Of a stretch of DNA of 33,728 bases, positions 8,221 to 17,500 are shown piece after piece. Below the pieces are notes generated by a model that was given only the letters and a program-made list of their open reading frames with translations, was not told the origin of the DNA and made no database searches. A program made the position numbers and the translations under genes. The stretch is from Chrysophaeum taylorii (lineage: Eukaryota; Sar; Pelagophyceae; Pelagomonadales; Pelagomonadaceae). The DNA is taken from positions 1 to 33,728 of the forward strand of contig JAQMWT010000298.1 in the NCBI GenBank assembly GCA_029834535.1. Reading direction: 5' to 3'. Position 1 is the stretch's first letter. Each line of letters begins with the position of its first letter.

Positions 8221-8238
8221 TGGTAAGCAGGTGATCGT
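8221..8238 (+). other. Primer-binding-site-like sequence
   Basis: TGGTAAGCAGGTGATCG begins at the first base after the LTR. TGGTA-GCAG resembles the complement of the 3' end of initiator tRNA-Met, with one extra A. Element 2 has TGGCAGCAGGTG at the same place, so the site has drifted in both. Confidence 0.55.
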
Positions 8239-8328
8239 CGACGACGACCTGAGCTTGACTTCACGGACAACGGCGACTTCTTCTCGGCTTCGGTTCATTG
8301 CTACGTGTTCGGTTCGTTATCGTTTATC

Positions 8329-9240
8329 ATGTCCTCGATCGAAATTAAGGATAGCAAGCTTTCGCAAAAACTCGATGCTTTCAGCGGTGAGCGACATCTT
8401 TTTCACCAATGGACCCGGCGCCTGGAAAACATGATCATTTCCACCGGTGATCACATTATCTCGACCAACGATCCTTGGACAAGCATCTCGCTGCTCTGCA
8501 GTCGCTGCTCTGAAGAAGAATTTCGCTTAAAGCAACAACGTTGATATCCATGAAAACCGCGTCATGAACTTCACGCGACTTTACAAGCGCATTACCGATG
8601 TCTACATGGGCCGTGGGGATCGCGCAGCGAACTTCCTCAACAAGTTCATCATCGGAGTATACAAGTTGCTCGGCATTGTACCAATCACCGGAGTTCAAGT
8701 TGCTCGGCATTGTACCTGATCCGACGCACCCTCAAGTGAGGTCCTCACACGAACTTCCTCAACAAGTTCATCATCGGAGTATACAAGTTGCTCGGCATTG
8801 TACCTATCACCGGCGTTCAAGTTGCTCGGCATTTTACCTATCACCGGAGTTCAAGTTGCTCGGCATTGTACCTGATCCGACGCACCCTCGAGTGTGTCCT
8901 CGCATTTGACTACGTGCATCGTGCTTCAAGCTTTACTGGCTTTGTTTTATCGTCTCGTGTTTCGTACCGATGAATGTGGTTCTACCCTTGGGAAGTTCAA
9001 CAACAACCAATTTCGATGGCATGCACAACCACTTCCGCCGCGCTATGCGCCGCGTCGTCAGCCACGACTTCAGACTCTTCCAACTGACCTACCCTAGACG
9101 CTCCCCTTTCCCAACAACCTGGCTCTACTCGATTCCGACGCACTACCCGATGTCTTTTTGGCGGCTGCAAGGATCACTTTAAGGGAGACTGCCGCAAGTT
9201 TCAAAGTTCCGAGCTATTCCACGACAACGCCCTACCCACC
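8329..9240 (+). pseudogene. Decayed gag of element 1
   Basis: Begins ATG TCC TCG ATC GAA (MSSIEIKDSKLSQKLDAFSG), a start shared with element 2. The frame stops at about 8544; later pieces lie in other frames. A zinc knuckle is at 9151-9192 with Cys at 1, Cys at 6, His at 9 and Cys at 14 (CLFGGCKDHFKGDC). This spacing, CX4CX2HX4C, differs from the usual CX2CX4HX4C and is kept in element 2. A tandem duplication at 8629-8892 adds further damage. Gag would package element RNA. Confidence 0.7.
8629..8892. repeat. Nested tandem duplication in gag of element 1
   Basis: A block of about 120 bp beginning GAACTTCCTCAACAAGTTCATC occurs twice (from 8629 and from about 8752). Inside it, the unit AAGTTGCTCGGCATT.TACC is repeated five times in all. 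Element 2 has one copy of this segment (about 16397-16470). Confidence 0.85.
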
Positions 9241-9382
9241 ATCGCCGTTCTTCTCAACAGCGCAGCACTTTCAAGATAATTCCAAGTCAGCGTGTGTACC
9301 GCCGAATGTCTGATGCAAGCACATCAACAACCCCATCCCACGGAAGCCCCTCGTTTTTGTTTTTAGCTCCCATTGCACAGGC

Positions 9383-9650
9383 GCCTCGTTCTGTATTTTC
9401 CGCTATTCGTTGCTCAACCCCTCGTTCTGTATTTTCCCCTCGTCGTTGCTCCTCTCCTCGTTCTGTCTTTTCACCTCGTCGTTGCTCCCCTCCTCGTTGT
9501 CTTTTCACCTCGTCGTTGCTCCCCTCCTCGTTCTGCATTTTCAGCTATTCGTTGATCCACTCCCCGTTGTGCATTTTCAGCTATTCGTTGATCCACTCTC
9601 CGTTGTGCATTTTCACCTATTCGTTGATCCACTCCTCGTTGTGCTTGTCG
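9383..9650. repeat. 36-bp minisatellite inside element 1
   Basis: Tandem units of about 36 bp around CTCGTTCTGTATTTTC and CGTCGTTGCTCC. The period is a multiple of three and all three plus-strand frames stay open across it, giving 12-residue repeats that are either Ser/Pro/Arg-rich or hydrophobic. Element 2 carries a related array at 17196-17500 with different unit variants. Confidence 0.85.
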
Positions 9651-11112
9651 GTTTTGGTAAAACCAGCGAATCACGTTCCATCGCGCATTTCACCTGCCAC
9701 AACTAAACTGTGCCTGTCAATTTTTCGCGTGCGCAGTTTTCGTGCTTCCTATGTGGTTGGATCGCTCATCTTCGGGATCCTGGACAGACGCTTCTTTGCT
9801 GTGTGATTTGTGGTTCTCCTTCACGCACTATCGCTTTTTCGCCGCTTTTCTGACCTTTAAAATTCGGTTTTGCTATCGACGTGAATTCCGTGCTCAGCAC
9901 CCGCGACGCTATCTGCAATGTTCTTATGTGCCACTGCGACGCTATCTGCAAGCTATCTGCAACGTTCTTACGTGCCACAAGTGTTTTGCCACTGTCGCCA
10001 ACTTCTACCGCAGCCTATTCGAGTATGACGAACGAAGCTCGCCGCTTGCTCCTCCAACGTTGGCCCATATGGCAATTTCGTTCTTGCGAATGCGAAAACG
10101 GGCCACTTTCTTATCTGTCACAGCAGGCTGGCATACAGCAGCCTGGTCTACCTGTGTTCGTTCCTTACACCGCTGGCGCGTCCGAAGTCTTCCATCTTCG
10201 CGTACAGGACGCGGTCGTGCCCATGGCAACTTGCTCGCGCCACAACAACCAAACACCCAACGTTCGCATCAACCCTGTTTACGCCTGTTTTTTTGCTTCA
10301 GTCGCCTCCGACCATCGTCATAACCTGGTCACCATGCACCATGCAGCCTATCTGCCCAAAGGCCATGTTCTCATCAGACGTCTGGTACACCGCCATCATA
10401 TGTACCAGCTTGTGTTTCCGCTATCTTTGCCCCGCTGCGATCCTCAGTGGCAACAATCGTCTAACGCACGTCATCCCAGGCACTTTTGTCGCTATTGTTC
10501 TTCAGACCTCGATTTTGCTGACAGTTTCACTTACCCGATTTCCTGCAATGTCAACCACCGAAGGAACTTCAACGTTGTTCTGACTTTCTCGAATCACGCT
10601 TCCAAGCTCTCGTCTATTGTTGCCCCATTGTCACCTGTTCCTGCTGTTGCCCCCTTGTCCGCTGTTGCCCCCTTGCCCCTTGTTTGATGAGAATGCGCCG
10701 GTTTCACTGGGACTGATCACCCCATCACGTGAACCGACCATTCTACGAGCTCGAGAGAAAACGACTGAAAGTGCAAAAGAGAGAAAACAACAGAAAGTGC
10801 AAAAGAGCACCAAAGAGAGAAAACAACAGAAAGTGCAAAACAAAGTCGCGCCAAACGGAGCCGACCGCGCAAAGTCGACCAACGCGCGTTACAACAACCA
10901 ACAAACTTTTTTTTTTACGGGCCATTCTGTTTCATCCTGTCACAATGTTGATACGGGCCATTCCAATGTTGATACGGGCCATACTGATGTCGATACGGGC
11001 CATTCTGTTTCCTCCTGTTACGATGTTGATTCTGTTTCCTCTGTCGCTTCTGTTTCCCCCTGTATCTCTTTGTGTGTCTCTTCTGTTAGCTTTCGTTTGT
11101 TAGTTCATTAGG
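9651..11112 (+). other. Internal part of element 1 expected to hold protease and integrase, not recognisable
   Basis: Open frames of up to 268 codons occur (9881-10687) but show no protease, HHCC zinc-binding or DDE integrase motif that I can recognise. Near 10760-10850 a GAGAAAACAACAGAAAGTGCAAAA block is repeated. Near 10917-11005 GATACGGGCCAT(T/A)C is repeated at about 24-bp spacing. Element 2 aligns through most of this region. Confidence 0.5.
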
Positions 11113-12281
11113 TCTTCCTTCCCCCTTGTTTAGCTAACACCCTTGTTGATCCTCATGCACATGTTTATTACTCTGCTTCCGAAGAACTGTCGCAATATTC
11201 CGACCTCGACGAATACACTATCACTTCCACCCATTTACGTGAAGCTTTAGCTCCGACCAATCCTGAGCGTCCTGGCTGGTTGCAAGCCATCGCTAACGAA
11301 TACAGCTCTCTTGGTCAGCTTGGTTTCTGGGATGTTATTCTCCTTCCTTCGATGATGATGATGTTTCTGGCAACATTTGTACCCTCAAGTGGATCCTCCG
11401 CAAGAAGTATGACACTGGCCGTTTCAAATCGTACAAGGCTCGCCTCGTTGTCCGCGGTTACACGCAGGTTCACGGCATTGATTATCATGACACCTACTCA
11501 CCGGTTGCCAACATCGTCACCGGTTGCCAACATCGTCACGATCCGTTTCTTTCTAACCTTTGTCGCTGTTCATGACTGGGATTTGCATAAGCTGGATATC
11601 AACTCCGCTTTTATTCAAGCTCCCATTGACGAAGACATCTATGTCTGGCCACCCGAAGGCTATGCTCCTCGCCAACCCACCGATGGTTCCAAAATCGTTT
11701 ACAAGCTCCGTCGCTCTTGGTATGGTTGCAAACAAGCTTGTCGCAATTGGTGGTTTTATTTGGAACGCTTTCTCGTCAATGACTGTGGCTTCGTCCGCGG
11801 ATCTGGTGACACTTGCCATTACAAGCTCGTGCTCAATTCTACCGTCCTTCTACGTCTCGTTCTGGTCGTTGATGATCTTCTTGTGGCGCACCCTCGTCAT
11901 TGCATTGGCCATTACCAAGCCTTTTTCCTCCGTTTCCGCGCTTTCACTGACGTCAATGAACTTGATCTCACCTCTTACGTTGGTCTTCGCATTACGCGTC
12001 ATCGCCCTCGGAGAACCCTCACTCTTGACCAATCCCATGCTATCCGTGAAATCCTTACCGAACATCGCTTCATCAACAGTAAACCCGAACTCACACCCGC
12101 TCCCAAAGGTCTTCATCTTTCTGCGGCTGATTGTCCGGCTCCTGGTTCTCCAGATCACATTTTCATGGCACGCATCCCTTTTCGCCGTATTGTTGGCTGT
12201 GTCCTCTTCATCTCCATCATGACTCGCCCTGATATCACTTGGTCTCAATCAGTGTGCGCGTTTTTCCCACAATCCTGGTAA
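11113..12281 (+). pseudogene. Copia reverse transcriptase of element 1, frame-disrupted
   Basis: The frame is open from about 11113 to 12281, but the segment 11345-11540 reads as RT only in another frame (TLKWILRKKYDTGRFKSYKA, RLVVRGYTQVHGIDYHDTYS). A 19-bp tandem duplication (11499-11517 and 11518-11536) returns the reading to the main frame. The core then follows: DINSAFIQAPIDEDIYVWPP, then CRNWWFYLERFLVNDCGFV. The catalytic box is LVLVVDDLLV at about 11859-11888, with Val in place of the usual Tyr of YVDD. The RT would copy element RNA into DNA; this copy is almost surely inactive. Confidence 0.85.
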
Positions 12282-12895
12282 ACCCCACTGGCACGCTTGG
12301 CACGCTTTATCTCCCACTCTGCGTTATCTCAATGGCTCTCACGATCTTGCCCTTGTTCTTGGTCGCGATTCTACCCTTCGTCTCTGTGGTTATTCCGACT
12401 CCAGCTGGGCCGACGACCCTGATGACCGCCACTCCACAACTGTTTCTTTGTTTTCTCTGCTGGCTCTATGATCGCCTACTGCTCCCGCTCGCAGTACTTA
12501 CTTGCTCGCTCTTCTTTTGTAGCTGGCTCTATGATCGCCTACTGCTCCCGCTCGCAATACTTACTTGCTCGCTCTTCTTTTGAAGCTGAATTGCTTGCTC
12601 TTTACGCTGCTACTGCTGAGCTCTCTTGGCTTCTTAAACTTTTTGATGACTTTGATCTCCCTCGTCACACGGTCCCAATGTATGTTGATAATAGCACCAC
12701 CGTCACCCAAGTTCGTCTCCAATGTCTCACACGGCGCACCCCCCATATTGACATTCGCTTTTACAGTACCGCCGAATATCATCGCAACCACATCATTGAT
12801 CTCAAACACATACCCCGCCTTCACAATCTTAGCGACATTTTCACCCGCAGTACGGAAGCTCCTTCCTTCCTCCGGCTTCGCGCCCTCACTTCGTG
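12282..12895 (+). pseudogene. Copia RNase H region of element 1, with a 63-bp in-frame duplication
   Basis: Pieces in successive frames match Copia RNase H: SSFEAELLALYAATAELSWL, then PMYVDNSTTVTQVR, RRTPHIDIRFY and NLSDIFTRS, ending at TGA 12894-12896. A 63-bp block (12459-12521, repeated 12522-12584) duplicates AGSMIAYCSRSQYLLARSSF in frame; element 2 has it once. Upstream residues equivalent to GYSDSSWADDPDDRHST lie in a different frame, so the domain is broken. Confidence 0.8.
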
Positions 12896-12972
12896 ATCTT
12901 CGCTCTGATCTCTGTTGTCTCTTTCTGGCACAACAATGCCTTTCCTGACGTCTTCCTTCAAGCTTCTCCTCT

Positions 12973-13074
12973 GTGAGCGTCTCACTTACCCCTTTTTCCT
13001 TTTCTTTCTTTTTCCAGCACCTGTGTGAGGACCTCACTTACCCCTTTTTCCTTTTCCTTCTTTTCCAGCACCTG
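12973..13074 (+). repeat. Tandem polypyrimidine modules before the 3' LTR
   Basis: Two units, each GTGAG..CTCACTTACCCC then a run of T and C ending TTTTCCAGCACC. Each begins like a shortened LTR head (TGTGAGGA..CACTTACCCC). An LTR element should have a polypurine tract here on this strand; instead a polypyrimidine tract ending in CAG, like a 3' splice site, is present. Element 2 has the same arrangement at 20504-20610. Confidence 0.7.
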
Positions 13075-13170
13075 TGTGAGGAAGCTATGACACTTACCCC
13101 TGCACCACGTATCCAGTATCCTTACGTCTTTCTCTTATCGCTAGTCTAACGCCTCATACCATTCGTAACA
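13075..13170 (+). repeat. 3' LTR of element 1
   Basis: Identical to 8125-8220 over all 96 bases. Confidence 0.93.
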
Positions 13171-13175
13171 GCATC
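13171..13175. repeat. Target-site duplication, right copy (GCATC)
   Basis: Exact match to 8120-8124. Confidence 0.9.
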
Positions 13176-13423
13176 AAAATGAGCTCTTGTCCGGGGGCGT
13201 CGAGTCCTTTGATGTCCAAGACTAATAAATAACCCGTCAGTGATGATGTCGGCGCGATTCCGATGTTTCCGGAAATGGTCGGTGTAGGCACCGTACCCTT
13301 TTTTCGGTCAGAGGGCGCCGCCGGTCGCCCGGACATATGAACGAACACTTCTGGCGTGCTCGGAACAAAAACCGCGGTACTTGTCGCGAGACGCGGAATT
13401 GTCGTGGCGGCAAGAGCGAACAT
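13171..13423 (-). pseudogene. 5' half of the open frame split by element 1
   Basis: ATG at 13423 directly follows an in-frame TGA. The frame (start MFALAATTIPRLATST) is open into the element's edge, where LDAPGQELILM meets the target site. With the element and one target copy removed it continues into 7887-8119. It is Pro/Ser/Thr-rich at first and hydrophobic later. No family is recognised. Confidence 0.3.
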
Positions 13424-13426
13424 TCA

Positions 13427-13808
13427 CTTGACTCTCGCAGGTCGAACCCTCGCAGTTGATGGTACTTTAATGCCAATCAGAACAGCGGTGTGCTCTCGCG
13501 TCGACCTCGAGCATCGCCGCGCCGCGAAGGCCGCGTACGTCACCAAGACGATGAACTTTGTCGCGCTGCCGAACGAGGACTGGGGCTTCGCGCCGCGCGA
13601 CTCGAGATGCTCGTCGCCGACGAGATGCGTTAAACGCCACGCTTCGACGACGACGGCGACGACGACGACGCCGCGTGCTTCGGAAGCTGCGGTCGCTATT
13701 GGCTCAGCTCGCGACAGTGCGCGCGTGCCGTCGATTTCGCGCGCGCCGTGTGGCGTGGCTCGTACGCACGAAGGAGCTTCGCCGCGCTCGCGTGTTTGCG
13801 CGCTTACT
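13427..13808 (+). pseudogene. Decayed coding fragment, unknown function
   Basis: The plus strand reads AKAAYVTKTMNFVALPNEDW and GFAPRDSR in one frame. In another frame it then reads CFGSCGRYWLSSRQ and ARAVDFARAVWRGSYA. Both are protein-like and suggest a gene with one or more frameshifts, interrupted by a (GAC)n/(ACG)n run near 13640-13670. I recognise no domain. Confidence 0.3.
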
Positions 13809-13950
13809 TACTGACGGCGGGTCTCCCGTCGTGCACGAGGACGGAGCGGAGCGCATAGCCCCTCAAACGCCACGTGCCTGTCGATCTAGCCTCGGCCCGA
13901 GTAGCGCTTCAAGTGAATCACCAGCACTTCCGGATGTTTCGAAATGCGAA
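13809..13950 (-). pseudogene. Fragment of the USP gene found at 20785-21870
   Basis: About 140 bp match 21165-21323 closely in the same orientation. Shared strings include TCTCCCGTCGTGCACGAGGA, AAACGCCACGTGCCTGTCGA and GAGTAGCGCTTCAAGTGAAT. The match covers the USP section around the HLKRYSGRGKIDRH strand, before the catalytic His. The fragment has a deletion of about 10 bp and several substitutions, and its edges are abrupt. It cannot encode an enzyme. Confidence 0.88.
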
Positions 13951-13972
13951 CTGCTGTTCTTGATACGGAACA

Positions 13973-14100
13973 ACACAAAAACAAATGCCTTCAATGAAGC
14001 ACCAATCGACGAAGGTGTCATGCGTGGCCTCCGGGAAAATATGCGCTTCTTCACACTCAGACAATCCTGGTGCGGTTGCAAGCAAGACTGTCGTAACTAA
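13973..14100 (+). pseudogene. Fragment of a diverged Copia reverse transcriptase
   Basis: Encodes NAFNEAPIDEGVMRG and TLRQSWCGCKQDCRN, clearly related to NSAFIQAPIDEDIYV and KLRRSWYGCKQACRN of element 1 but with a shortened middle. It is too diverged to come from element 1 or 2, so a third, older Copia copy existed here. After the TAA a hydrophobic LIVLLVDLAVLVII may be the remains of the catalytic strand. Confidence 0.7.
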
Positions 14101-14206
14101 AGTTGATCAACCTTGAAGGTCTGATTGTTCTCCTCGTGGATCTAGCGGTACTTGTAATTATCAGCGCACGATCAATGGAGCTCGGCAGCTACTCGCGAAT
14201 TATCCA

Positions 14207-15737
14207 GGTTCGCGGTACGCAGCGCCGGAGAAAGGGAAATGACGACGGTCCCAACCGGTGCTGCAAATTGATTGGCAGGGAAGCTACCGACACCCCAGTT
14301 TACCATAAGGTTAATGTTTATGCGCACGACTATTCATACACATGACGAGCCATATTGTGCTGTAATCAGCTAGGCACGAGGGACACGAGGTACTCGGGGA
14401 GAGGCACGTTTGCTTGCTGCCACCTTGTATAGAAGTGCTTCCACGAAAGTCGGCTCACGCGTTTGTTTCGGTTCGAAATTCGGGCCAGAAGCGCGCTCTG
14501 AACATCGTGTCGCCGAGCGTCTGGAAGTTCACCTCGGGAAAGCAAATCTCGAACGCCATCACGAAGTCCTCGTTGGGCTCGATTTCGGCGTCTTCGCATT
14601 CTACTAGCTCATTCTTGAGTGCGGCGAACGCGGCGCCAGCAAGGACGGGCGTCGGCGCTTCATCGCCCGAGGGGCCCTCGAGACGAGGCTGGTCGTCGTT
14701 GCAGACGAGACACATCTTGACGACGGCCGCCGCTTGGAGCTGGTTGATGTCGATCTTGTGCTCTTGGACCGCCTTGTGTAACGGCGCGTCAACCCATGCC
14801 TCGAAGTTCTCCTCGGCGACGAGGTCTTCGAGCACTTCGTTGTTGGGCATCGCGCTCGCCGTTCCTTTCATCAACTTGCCGACGTGGCGCGTGTCGGAGA
14901 AGTCACACTACGCGGCTGAACAAGTCGCCGATGGCGCCGACGACGCTGGACCCCACGCCCATCGTGCACGCGCCCACGACGGCCGACAGCATGCCGACCG
15001 CTGCCTTCCGCTTGAGGTGCGTGCGATAGTGATTTTTGAACTTCAAGAGCTCGTCGTCTACGCGCTGCGCGTGTACTCTAGCGCCGTACCCGCCTTCGCC
15101 AGAATGCTGCTCGCGTGTTGGGCGAGCCGCTCGACGCGCACCTCGAGGCTCGACGCCCGAGCAACGAGAGTGACAAAGCGTTCGTCGCTCAGCGTGTCTT
15201 CCCGCTCCAAGAGCCGGTCCAAACCTCAGCGCCTCGCCGTGGGTGATGACCGCGTCGGCCTCGGCCTTTTCGATTACGAGCTTGAGGGCGGTCGCAACGC
15301 GCGCCTCGCGGTCGAAGCGGAAGCCGCTCACGGCCTTGCCGATAACCTCGCCGATGAGCTTCCGTTTCTCGTCGAGCGTTATGTCGCCGTGCTTCTGCGC
15401 AGCGCTCGCCGCCGAGTAGAAGAGCGCGAGCTCGTTCGTGTCGGCGACCGCGGGCGCGAGGCGCTCGAGCGCCTTCTCGCTGCTCCACGACTCGCGTTCG
15501 GCCTCCAAAAACACTCGAAAGAAAGCCGGGATCACGTCGAGACAAGACCCCAGAGCTTGGCCGTCTTGTCCCAGGAGCCCGTCGCGACGAGTTTGCCTGC
15601 AGGCGAGAAGGCGACGGAGAATACGAAATTCGAATGCCCCTCAAAAGTGTGTTGCAAGGCATACTTGTCTTGGTGAGTAGGCGGTGGCGAGGCCGGAACG
15701 TTAGACTGGGCGGCGGACAGCATTGTCGTGGTAGGCT
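14207..15737. repeat. Segmental duplication, copy 2
   Basis: Matches 5829-7620 in the same orientation, with small indels. It lacks 252 bp, corresponding to two of the three WD40 units. Confidence 0.9.
14366..15723 (-). pseudogene. WD40 / helical / glycine-rich-segment gene, copy 2, three frameshifts
   Basis: The ATG at 15723 gives [20 protein letters not shown] and a single WD40 unit ([18 protein letters not shown]). After KLWG an insertion shifts the frame near 15537-15548. A 1-nt insertion near 14911 and a GT insertion near 14507 shift it twice more. Compared frame by frame, all later segments of copy 1 are present, including the glycine-rich segment and the LPEYL end. The codon matching the stop of copy 1 is GAG here. 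The Arg/Gly-rich stretch that looks out of frame in copy 1 is shared, so it predates the duplication. Element 2 lies 122 bp upstream of the start. Confidence 0.88.
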
Positions 15738-15839
15738 CAATCTCTTGAGCGAGCCATAAGAATCGCAAGATGAGTAGGGACAGTTCTGGGAAGTCGATCC
15801 ATCAAGCAGAGCTTCTTTGCTTGAATCTGTGGGGCTACA

Positions 15840-15844
15840 AACAG
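15840..15844. repeat. Probable target-site duplication of element 2, left copy (AACAG)
   Basis: AACAG before the left LTR, AATAG (20745-20749) after the right one: 4 of 5 match, as expected for an older insertion. Confidence 0.55.
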
Positions 15845-15935
15845 TGTGAGGAAGCTATGACACTTACCCCTGCACCACGTATGTCCCTACGTCATTCCCT
15901 TATCGCTAGTGTAACGCTCCACTCCAGTTGTCACA
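15845..15935 (+). repeat. 5' LTR of element 2
   Basis: Starts TGTGAGGAAGC, ends CAGTTGTCACA. The first 38 bases match the element 1 LTR. Confidence 0.88.
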
Positions 15936-16036
15936 TGGCAGCAGGTGTTCGCTACGGTCAAGCCTCTGCTTGACTTCGTGGCGACTCCTCCTTGGCTTCA
16001 GTTCGTTGCTCCGTGTTCGGTTCGTTGTCGTCTAAC

Positions 16037-16790
16037 ATGTCCCCGATCGAAATTCAAGCTAGCAAGCTTTCGCGAACACTTGATGCCTTCAGCGGTGAGC
16101 GACATTTTTCTTCCCACCAATGGACACGACGTCGTCTTGAGAACATGATCATCTCCACCGGCGATCACATTATCTTGACCAACGATATTTGGACTAGCAT
16201 CTCAGCATCTCGCTGCTCTGAAGGAGAATTTCGCGTCAAGCAACAACAACGTTGATATCCATGAAAACCGCGACATGAACTTCACGCGACTTTACAAGCG
16301 CATTACCGATGTCTACATGGGCCACGGGAACCGCGTAGCCCCATCCGCTATTGCTTCATTGCATTCCTTGGTGTGCAACCATATTGATGTTCTTGTGAAC
16401 TTCCTCAACAAGTTCATCACCGGAGTTCAAGTTGCTCGGCATTGTACCTGATCCGACGTACCCTCGAGTGCGTCCTCGCATTTGCCTACGTGCATCGTGC
16501 TTCACGACTTACTGGCTTTGTTTTATCGTCTCGCGTTTCGTACCGATGAATGTGGTTGTACCCTTGAGAAGTTCAACAACAATCAATTTAGATGGCATGC
16601 ACAACCACTACCGTCGCGCTATCCGCCGCGTCGTCAGCCACAACCCCGACTTCAGACTCTTCCAACTGCCCTACCCTAGACGCTCCCCTTTCCCAACAAC
16701 CTGGCTCTACTCGATTCTGACGCACTACCCAATGTCATTTTGGCGGCTGCAAGGACCACTTTAAGAGGGACTGCCGCAAGTTTCAAAGTT
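16037..16790 (+). pseudogene. Decayed gag of element 2
   Basis: Begins at ATG 16037 (MSPIEIQASKLSRTLDAFSG), parallel to element 1. The zinc knuckle at 16733-16774 reads CHFGGCKDHFKRDC, with the same CX4CX2HX4C spacing as element 1. A TGA lies a few codons upstream in that frame, so it is not part of an intact gag. Confidence 0.7.
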
Positions 16791-17195
16791 CCTAGCTATT
16801 CCACGACAACGCGCTACCCACCATCGCCGTTCTTCTCAACAGCGCCACACTTCCAATGACTCCAAAAACACCCAACAACACCAACCCACCAAAACCACCA
16901 CCACTAACACTACCTTTTCTGCTCCTATGCCTATTCCAACCTTGACTGATTCTAGTTCCACTCTGCCGCTTTTCTTAATACCACCATCTATTATACCTCC
17001 TTCACCGCCTTAAACGGCCACACCCAACGTCTCACATCCCCCTCCCGATACTCTGTCTTATCATATTCGCACCTTTCTGCCCATCACGATAATTCCAAGT
17101 CCACGCGTGTACCGCCGATTGTCTGACGCAAGCACATCAACCCCCCCATCCCACGGAAGCCCCTCGTTTCTGTTTTTAGCTCCCATTGCACAGGC

Positions 17196-17500
17196 GCCCT
17201 TCGTTCTGTATTTTCCGCTATTCGTTGCTCCTCTCCTCGTTCTGTATTTTCTCCTCGTCGTTGCTCCTGCCCTCGTTCTGTATTTTCATCTAGTCGTTGC
17301 TCCCCTCCGCGTTCTGTATTTTCATCTAGTCGTTGCTCCCCTCCTCGTTCTGTATTTTCATCTAGTCGTTGCTCCCCTCCTCGTTCTGTATTTCGCCTAT
17401 TCGCTGATCCATTCCTCGTTCTATATTTTCAGCTATTCGTTGATCCACTCCCCGTTGTGCATTTTCACCTATTCGTTGATCCCCTCCTCGTTGTGCTTGC
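17196..17500. repeat. 36-bp minisatellite inside element 2
   Basis: Tandem TCGTTCTGTATTTTCATCTAGTCGTTGCTCCCCTCC-type units (only the pattern is meant). The plus frame from 17107 encodes 12-residue hydrophobic repeats around VLYFHLVVAPLL. Units differ from those of element 1, showing independent turnover. Confidence 0.82.

Larger units (their letters stand above)
8125..13170 (+). mobile_element. Ty1/Copia-class LTR retrotransposon, element 1 (5.05 kb)
   Basis: The limits are set by identical 96-bp LTRs (TG...CA), a 5-bp target duplication and a primer-binding-like TGGTAAGCAG right after the left LTR. Inside, in order: a gag start at 8329, a zinc knuckle at 9151-9192, a minisatellite, a reverse transcriptase core and an RNase H. 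The RT domains (QAPIDEDIYVWPPEGY, CRNWWFYLERFL) identify the Copia class. I could not recognise a protease or an integrase core. Gag and pol carry many frameshifts, so the copy is not autonomous, yet the LTRs are identical. It differs from element 2 by a deletion near 9270 and several small tandem duplications. Confidence 0.93.

Noticed and set aside
8629..8892. CRISPR-like array
   Set aside because: The repeats are nested tandem duplications inside a retroelement gag, without unique spacers, in a eukaryotic context.
14414..15676. 420-codon plus-strand frame across WD40 copy 2
   Set aside because: Its length comes from GC-rich antisense of the pseudogene; the reading changes style at each indel and matches no family.
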